From Lucinisca nassula (Eukaryota > Mollusca > Bivalvia > Lucinida > Lucinidae), in assembly GCA_963580285.1 (NCBI GenBank), contig OY757011.1, positions 122,047,846-122,111,845 of the forward strand: a DNA stretch of 64,000 nucleotides, in the 5' to 3' direction. Made by a program: the position numbers and the translations under genes. The notes below the pieces were generated by a model, which saw only the letters and a program-made list of their open reading frames with translations, searched no databases and was not told where the DNA came from. This document shows positions 24,701 through 33,700 of the stretch, one piece after another; position 1 is the stretch's first letter; each line of letters opens with the position of its first letter.

Positions 24701-27700
24701 TTTCATTCAAAATTTATGAAATGACCATGAGACTAAGATCCATCATTTATAACACATTTCATAATAACGCGGTTGAAGGTATAACACAGTTTTAAGCTGT
24801 ATGTCAAAAATGTATAGATTATAATGACAGCAAATGGTGATATTTCTATATAATCTACACCTTTTTGTTTTGATATAACAAGGTTCTTTAATTAGTGTAT
24901 TCCCTAACAGTCGTGCTATAAAGAGGTTGTGGAGTATTTATGAACTGTAGTTTGATGAACTTCATTGACGGTGCTCTGAACTTGTTTAAATCTTTACATG
25001 CAAAGAAAAATGTACAGCGGAACACATTCTTTTTGCACAATGCAGTGATTTTTTTAGGTGTGCCTCCTGCGTCCTCTATGCATAATTTTGCCAGAGGATG
25101 TGAAAAATCATCCTCAAGTCCACTGGATGCACAAAAAAGCTGGAAGAACATACAGGTTAATATATGATTGATTTGAAGTCTACTTTCATTCAACCCGGTG
25201 CAATAATATTGGTAAATATTGTCCCTGAGATGGGATATCAAAGGACATGAGCAAGCTCGTGTCCTTTGATATCCCAACTCGGTACAATATTGTTGATGAA
25301 TATTGTCCCCGAGTTAGATACAAAAGGACACAAGCAAGCTTGTGTCCTTTGATGTCCCAACTCTGTACTATATTATTGGTGAATATTATCCCCAAGTTAG
25401 ATATAAAAGGACACCAGCAAGCTCGTGTCCTTTGATATCCCAACTCTGTACTATATTATTGGTGAATATTGCCCCCCAGTTAGATATAAAAGGACACAAT
25501 CAAGCTTGTGTCCTTTGATATCTCAACTCGGTATAATATTGTAGGTGAATATTGTCCACGGGTTTGATATCAAAGGACATGTGCAAGCTTGTGATCTTTG
25601 ATATTCTGACTCTGTACAATATTATTTGTGAATATTGTCTGCAAGTTAGATATAAAAGGACAAAAGTAAGCTTGTTTCCTTTGATATTTCAACTCTGTAT
25701 AATATTGTAGGAATATATTGTCCCCCAGTTAGATATAAAAGGACACAATCAAGTTTGTGTCCTTTGATATCTCAACTCGGTATAATATTGTAGGTGAATA
25801 TTGTCCCCGGGTTTGATATCAAAGGACATGTGCAAACTTGTGTTCTTTGATATCCTGACTCTGTACAATATTATTTGTGAATATTGTCCCCAAGTTAGAT
25901 ATAAAAGGACAAAAGCAAGCTTGTGTCCTTTGATGTCCCAACTCTGTATAATATTGTAGGTATATATTGTCCCCACGTTAGATATAAAAGGACACAATCA
26001 AGTTTGTTTCCTTTGATATCTCAACTCGGTATAATATTGTAGGTGAATATTGTCCCCGGGTTTGATATCAAAGGACATGTGCAAGCTCGTGTTCTTTGAT
26101 ATCCTGACTCTGTACAATATTATTTGTGAATATTGTCCCCAAGTTAGATATAAAAGGACAAAAGCAAGCTTGTGTCCTTTGATGTCCCAACTCTGTGCTA
26201 TATTATTAGTGAATATTGTCCCTACGTTAGATATCAAAGGACATGAGCAAGCGAGTGTCCTTTGATATCACAACTCTGTACAATATTCACCAATATCAGT
26301 GAAATTACTATATTATTTCATTGTTAATTGTTTCTTTATTACAGGTCTTATATTTGGTGACCTAGTAATAGCTGGACCTGAAGCACTTATTATTTCTAAT
26401 CAAGATCAACAGACAAAAACAAATGAGTGCGAGAACTCTGCTGCTCATGAAAACCACAAAAGTCCCCAAGACTCCACAAGTCTAGATATTCAGACCAACA
26501 ATGACATTAAACTGAGTGTGGAAACCTGTAAAAATTGTGATAGTGATGGAACATCATTGCAAAATGAAAGAAACAGAACTAAAGTTGATTTTAGAAATAG
26601 TGTATTGTTGAACAAAGATGAAGTAGAAAAGCGAAGAACTTTTTTCCAAAGGGAAGGCAATCAGTATGTGAGGAGTTTCTTTGAAGTGATTAAAAAACAA
26701 GAGAAAACAGGTATGTAAACATTTACATCCTTATATGGAGCTAAGACACCCGGCATATTTTTGTTGATTTCTGCAAGGGAGACAACTTTCTTGGCTTACC
26801 AATTTCTTTCCTGTAGCGCAAATCCTGCTTCGACGCAGAGCTGAAACCGGCCGCACATGAGTACTGGTAAACCGTATAGGGGTCTAAGCCTGCCCAGGCA
26901 AAGAGGTGCGAGTTGGACCATCCCTACATATTAACCCTTTTGTGGGGCAGGCATTGAGATGTCATTATGTCTCCCCCGAAAAAATGTTTTTCGGAGAGAC
27001 ATTGTTTTTCCCCCCGGGCGTCACAAATTCGTGTCCGCTCTATAACTTGAAAACTCTTCAAGCTATCTTCACATAAATTTCATATAAATATTAATCAATA
27101 TTAGACGACGTGCACAGTGCAGGAACTATAACTCTCGCATTTATACTTTTTGAGTTATCTCCCTTGGAAGTTTGTCGGTATGTATGTATATGTATTGGCA
27201 AATCTTGTCCGGTCAATAACTTTCTTATTTTCAGATTGATTTTGAAATTACTTGGCAGAAATATTAACCACCATGAGACGATGTGTGGCGCGCATGACGC
27301 AGGTCGGTACCTCAAAGGTCAAGGTCATACTTAGAGGTCAAAGGTCAAGAAAGGGTCCTTATTTTCGTGTTTGGTCGATAACTTTCTTATTTTTAGATGG
27401 ATTTTGAAATTACTCTGCAGAAATGTTAAGGTTCCTCAATACATTTGCACAAGAAAAATATAGGTGTCAGATTTGCATGTTATTTTTTCCAAAAATATTA
27501 TCCTGATTTCCTTTTAAAATGCCTGTCCTAGAAGAAGAATGTTTGGAGGTGCTAAAGGTTATTACAGCAAGTACTTTCTTGCATTAGCAACATCTCAGTG
27601 CCTTTGAAAATAAATGCTTTTCTGTATTTTTCACTTTCACCAGGAAAAAAATGAAAACGCCTTCTAGACTTTTTAAAAGTTATTAAAACAGCTGCAGATC

Positions 27701-30700
27701 AATAGTTCACAACAAATACTAGCGACTCGGACAAAGCTTTCTATCAAAAAGCCTACCTGAATTGAAAACCAGAATTTTTTTTTTGACATGTTTTTCTTCA
27801 TGGGCGCCGCCATCTTCCTTTTTTCCGTTAAATCTGAACTGCTCTGATTTCATCACTTATGCCTTTCCACATTCTATTTTGCCCATCAACAATGAATATA
27901 CCTTGAAAATTCAGCATTATAGCCTTCTTCCTGCATATAGCATTATGACATCGCCTGTCTTGGAAGCATGTCATCACTAATAAATTATTGTAGCTGTCAA
28001 ATTGAAAGAGATATCCTTCTTGCCAAGGAAAAAACGTATTCATACGCCTTGGAACTAATTTCCAAAAATTACAATAGTACACCATTGTTTTTAATTTAAA
28101 ACCTAATATTCATTTTTAAACTGTATTACAACTAATTTCACGTACTTTCTAACATAATTTGTTTGTTAATTTATGTAAAGTATGCATTCATTTTCGAACT
28201 ATTTTTATGTGTAACGTTTTCCAGGTTGGTGTTGTTCGGCCCAGCTTCTTGTAAACAAATTGAGAAAATGTGATCATTTAAACTTTTTTCATCATAACAT
28301 ATTAAATACATTGGGCTTCTATGAGTTTTTACCAGCCTACACATTGGTAAGTAGGTGACATAACAGATCATTAATTGGATTAGATAAATATAAACTTTGT
28401 GTGGTCCAGAAGTTCACCTGTGCAAAAATCAATTATTTGTTTATGGTGGCTCATGTGAACCAATGTAACAAATCAATGGGTAAAAATAATTTCTATACCA
28501 TTGCAATTATTGGCTGTGATCAGAAGCCTTTTGGACAAAGTTTCTGGTGCTGAACAGGCTGCTTTCAGTCCTTCAGTTCAAATATAGGGATAAACTGTTG
28601 GGTTATCTTATTTTCAATCATTGGTTTTGATTTATCCAATATCAAAGCACCCATCCTGTAAACACAATCAGTAACACAGTGAAACTTTTGTGCAGTGATT
28701 GCATAAATTGTTATAAACTGCATGAATGAAATATATAAAATGAAGTACTAAAAGCACCGAAGAAGGGCAATCATTTTACAAGCTAAATGCAGGAGATTTA
28801 AACACCTCAACCCAATCAATGAGCTTGTTGCCAAATTGGTAGAACTGGTCCTTTTTGGCTACCATACACTGAATTTAAAATAGTACCAGGTGAGATAATT
28901 ACATTTTTTCAATTTTTGGGAATCATTAATTTTCAGTTCTGTTTAGGTATTTTATTTGAAATTCCTCTGTTGCAGCGCCTAAAGGCAACCTTGAGCCACA
29001 TTTCTATGATAGTATTTTACACATTGTGGTTCTGTGGATTGAGATGTCATTTTTTTGCAAAACCAAGGAAAAATGCAATAATTTACTAAAATGGTGACTT
29101 TCGAATAAAAATGTTTGGCTTTCATATTCTTACAGTTACATGGACTACCATCTGATGAAAAAATCTTTTTGGGTAATTGTTTTTAAATATGATTTTTCAG
29201 TACCCCAAATGTAGTGAATTAACTGTATTGAGGAACCTTAACCACCATTAGGCGATTTTTTGCGTGCATGACCCAGGTTGGTACCTAAGAGGTCAAGGTC
29301 ATACTTAGAGGTCAAAGGTAAAAAAAGGGGCCTTTTTTCGTGTTTTGTCAATAACTTTCTTATTTTTAGATAGAATTAGAAATTACTGGGCAGAAATCTT
29401 AACCATCATGAGACAATGTGTTGCACGCATGATTCAGGTTGGTATCTCAAAGGTCAAGCTCATACATAGAGGTCAAAGGTAAAAAAAGGGGCCTTTTTTC
29501 GTGTTTGGTCAATAACTTTCTTATTTTTAGATGGATTTTGGAATTGCTTGGCAGAAATGTTAACCACAATGAGAGGACGTGTTGCGCGCATGACCCAGTT
29601 TGGTACTTACAACTGACCGACAAACTGTGATTTATAACCTAACAAATCACCAGCTGGAGCTGATCTATTTCGATTCTAACACGCTGAAACTCGGCAATAA
29701 TGCTGTTGTTTCCTTCAAATTCTCACAACTTTTCGCTAAAATTATCGACTGAAACACATGCATTTATATCCTTTTCTAAAGTTTTCGCCGCGAGAAAATG
29801 ACGTTACACCGTCTAACGTCAAGGAAATCGACTAGTGACTTAATAAATTTGCAGTTTTTAATGACGTCACTCGTCACACTCTTCCTTTCTGTGATTTGTT
29901 GTAGAATAAAACACAGTTATTTTTCATTGCCTATATAGGCGTGCTGTGTTAGAATTTGATTTTTCTTCTTAAAATGACTATTTAACCCTTATCCTGCTGA
30001 AAAAATTTATTTAGCCACACCCATATCTGACAATTCACCAATCAAATTACTTGATGTTATGTATTTGTTCAATTCACAAACTGCATTACTAGAAACAGTG
30101 AAGATCCTGATCAGATGATCTGGATCTACACTGTTTGCAAAGGTAATGGTTGTCATGTTCGCGGGATAAGGGTTAAGGCTGCAAAATCACACCTTTCAGG
30201 CATGGAAAAGCTTGGTCAGTATGAGGCCTGTATTAAGAAATACATGTATACAAATTTAGTTCAAAAGATCTCAAATTACCACAAAAAGCAGAATTGGATT
30301 TTTTGTTGTGCCTGCTATTAGCATGGCTCGATACTGTCAATCCAAATTTCTGTCCGTCAACATTTTTGACCACCCTATCGTTCATTCAATCGGCTAAGTT
30401 TATTTCTCAAGAACTATAAGAGCTTAATTGATGTTACTTGGTACAAACTTTTATCTAGGGATGGCAACTTTAATGCATGCATCAATATTTGACCTTGACC
30501 TACATTTCATGGTTCTTTGACTTTGTGAAAATTTGCAACCACCCTAGCGTTCACCCAAGTGGTTACATTTATTTCTCAAGAACTATAAGAGCTTACTTAA
30601 TGTGACTTGGTACAAACTTGTATCTAAGGATGGCATATTTAATGCAAGCATCCATATTTGACCTTGACCTACATTTATACACACATACATACATCTATGG

Positions 30701-33700
30701 ACATGGTTCATTGACTTTGTGAAAATTTTCTGACCACCCTAGCATTCACCCAAATAGTCAAGTTTGTTTTCTCAAAAACTATAAGAGCTTTATTAATGTG
30801 ACTTGATACAAACTTGTATCTAAATGCAAGCATCCATATTTGACCTTGACCTCCATGTCATGGTTCACTGACTGAAAATTTATGATCGCCCTATCCTTTA
30901 CCCAAATGAACAAGTTTATTTCTCAAGAACTACAAGAGTTTTATTTATGGTACATGTGTCATAAACGTGTATCCAGGGATGGCATCTTTAATGCAAGCAT
31001 CTGTATTTGACCTTGACCTACATTTCATGGTTCAAAGATTTTATGAACTATAGTGTCAACCCTTCTCTGTTTAAGTTCGTTTCTCAAGAACTGTCTATTT
31101 CAGCTTCTTTAATGATACTTGGTACAATGTTGCATCTAGGAATGGCAACTTTTATGCAAACCTCCATTGTTTGACCTTGACCTACATTTCATGGATCTTT
31201 TACCCCACCACAGGCACGACATAGCCTTTTGTGGAATTCTTGTTTTTATTTTCTTTCTTCAGAAAACATACAATTTTTTTTCTAGGTTTCGCCACAACAA
31301 TTAAGTCTTGTCAGGAAACCCAAAAGTTGCATATTTGTTTTATTTATCCCTATGTGAAGCTATGATTATGCCTTTTTCATTTCGAATTTTGTAGGGAAAG
31401 TTACAGACTCGGAAGACAGTGTTTCATTGTATGCTGATAAACACCTGGTGCAAACTAGTGACTCCGATAAAGGGAGACAACTCCTAGTTAACTCTACTCT
31501 ACAGGACTCTCACTTTCATATAGTGCGTTTAGATGGGTTTAACAAATACTTACAAGACAGATTGGAAGATAAAGGGCAAGACATTGAAGCAAAGCAGGTA
31601 ATTTTCATGTTTAGTTGTTGCACTCAGCTTAGTTTTTGTGGCCCACTTAAATAACACACCCATAAGACATTGTCTCCTAAAGTAGCATTTTTGTATGAAT
31701 ATTAGTGATGTTTCCTTCATTTCAGCTACTGACATAGATTTAGGTGCTCATTAGAACTGCCTCAGGGTAGGTGGTCCTAAGAAGTACCGACAATTCATGT
31801 TTTGATCAAAAGTAAATAAACATTGTATACCCTTGGAAACTCCACTTTTCTCAATATAAAGTGGGTTTTCAAGGGTGTTAATTAGTGATCATTCACAGAG
31901 CTGGTTACCCATTTTGTATGGAAACCCCAAAACGGGTAGTAGGCAAACAGTGCAGGCCCAGATCAGATGCCGCAGAACGCGGCTTCTGATCAGGGCCTAC
32001 ACTGTTTGCAAAATTGTCAGCCAATATCCAAATAGTTTTTGAAGAAAACACAACCCGACATCCCTAAATTTTGAAATGGACTCTTGCTATATATAAACAG
32101 GAAGATTCCATTTGGTACAAAAAGGGTTAAACAGCAATAAAACTGATGGTGTTAGGGTTTATCATTTTGCGTCGTCTGCCAGAGAAAGTGAGAAAAAAGA
32201 TGGAAGAGATAGTATAGGAGATGAAAGTGAGGTACAGTTGAGAAAGAGGAACATTAATGGGAGTGTAGAAAAAGAAGAAATAACAGCACTCCCTTTTGCC
32301 CTTACCTGCTGTAGGCCTTGTCCAACTTTAAGCCAATATCAGTTGACACCCCAGTGATGCAAGATACATGAAACTACCCCTGAAACTGCCAGAAATGTAT
32401 ATATAGCAGTGTTTCTAACCCTTAAACAGTGCAGATCTAGTTAGCCATCTGATCAGGATCTGCACTGTCATACAGTTTATGAATTGTACAAATACATTAT
32501 ACCAGGTAAATCAGAAATAGGTGAAGCTAAAGTAATTTATTCAGCAGGATAAGGGCTATTGATATGGTTATTGATATACTGTGAAATCTTTGAGTTTTCA
32601 AAACCAAACACTTCTGGGACCACTGTGGTTTGTTTGGAATAGACAGGTGTGCACGAAATTTGTCCAATCATTAACCCATTTTGCACCAGAAACCCCAAAA
32701 CGGGTACCCGGGCAAACAGGCAGAATGCGGCGTCTGATCAGGGCCTCCACTGTTTGCTAAAAGTTCAGTCATTTTCCAAATAAATTTTGATGAAAGCACA
32801 ACTTGACATCCATAAATTTTGAAATGGACTCCTGCTATATATAAGAAGGAAGATTACATTTGGTACAAAAAGGGTTAATATCAAAATGCCAACAAATATG
32901 AGTAAGAAAAAAACAAAAACAGGGTATGACATAGTGACGACATTTTTATCAAAGGTAATTTATTTACATGTAAACCAAAACATAACATTTTACACACTAT
33001 TTTATTCAATACGGAAAAATGCAAAGAAAATAAAAATGCTATGGCTCAAAGTTTTGTTTTTATTTAGGCTTGCACACTTAACCCTTCTCTTGCTGAATAT
33101 TCAGTTTAGCCACACCTATTTCTGACTTTGAACCAATCAGATTACTTGATGTAATTTATTCCTACAAATTCATAAATTGAATGTCAAACAGTGTAGATCC
33201 TGATCAGATGGCTGAAGCCATCTGATCTGGATCTACACTGTTTCCAAAGATAGGGGTTGTCGTGAACAGCAGGATAAGAGTTAACATATGAGTGAACCAT
33301 CAATAAACATTTCAGCCTTTTAACAGTGTACATGATCAGCTTGTGTCAATTGTGGAAACCCCAAGTATATGTCATGAACAACGGTATCAATCTGTATACA
33401 GACTGGAATATTTTATTGCTCTGTTGTGAGGTGAATATGATGATTTGTTCACCCGGGCAGGTAATATTGCCCACACACAAGGGCAAGGGCAACAAAAGAT
33501 TTGTAATACCAAATTCTGACTTCTAGAGATTCTTTCAGTGAATGCACTTGTACTTTTGAGCAGTGACGTCTGAGGAAAATATTGCAGGGGAATATGATAA
33601 TTTATGGCCCTGCATGTGGCATGCTCTTGACCAATCAGAATTCTAGAATAGCTCATGACTATTAAATTAATGAGGTTTAATAAATACTGAAATTGTTTGT

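Noticed and set aside
25061..25155. Exon-like frame with acceptor and donor between REXO5 E10 and E11
   Set aside because: E10 ends in phase 1 and E11 starts to match it exactly (NG-LIFGD). This segment ends in phase 0 in its best frame and would break the protein.
25749..26265. Overlapping open frames on both strands
   Set aside because: Product of the strand-symmetric 83-bp satellite; the same peptide recurs in every third unit.
25186..26290. CRISPR array
   Set aside because: Repeats are contiguous palindromic 83-bp units without unique spacers, within an animal gene intron.
30115..30321. 68-codon frame as an extra REXO5 exon
   Set aside because: It starts inside a TTAA-A MITE, lacks splice sites in the right phase, and E11 to E12 join cleanly without it.
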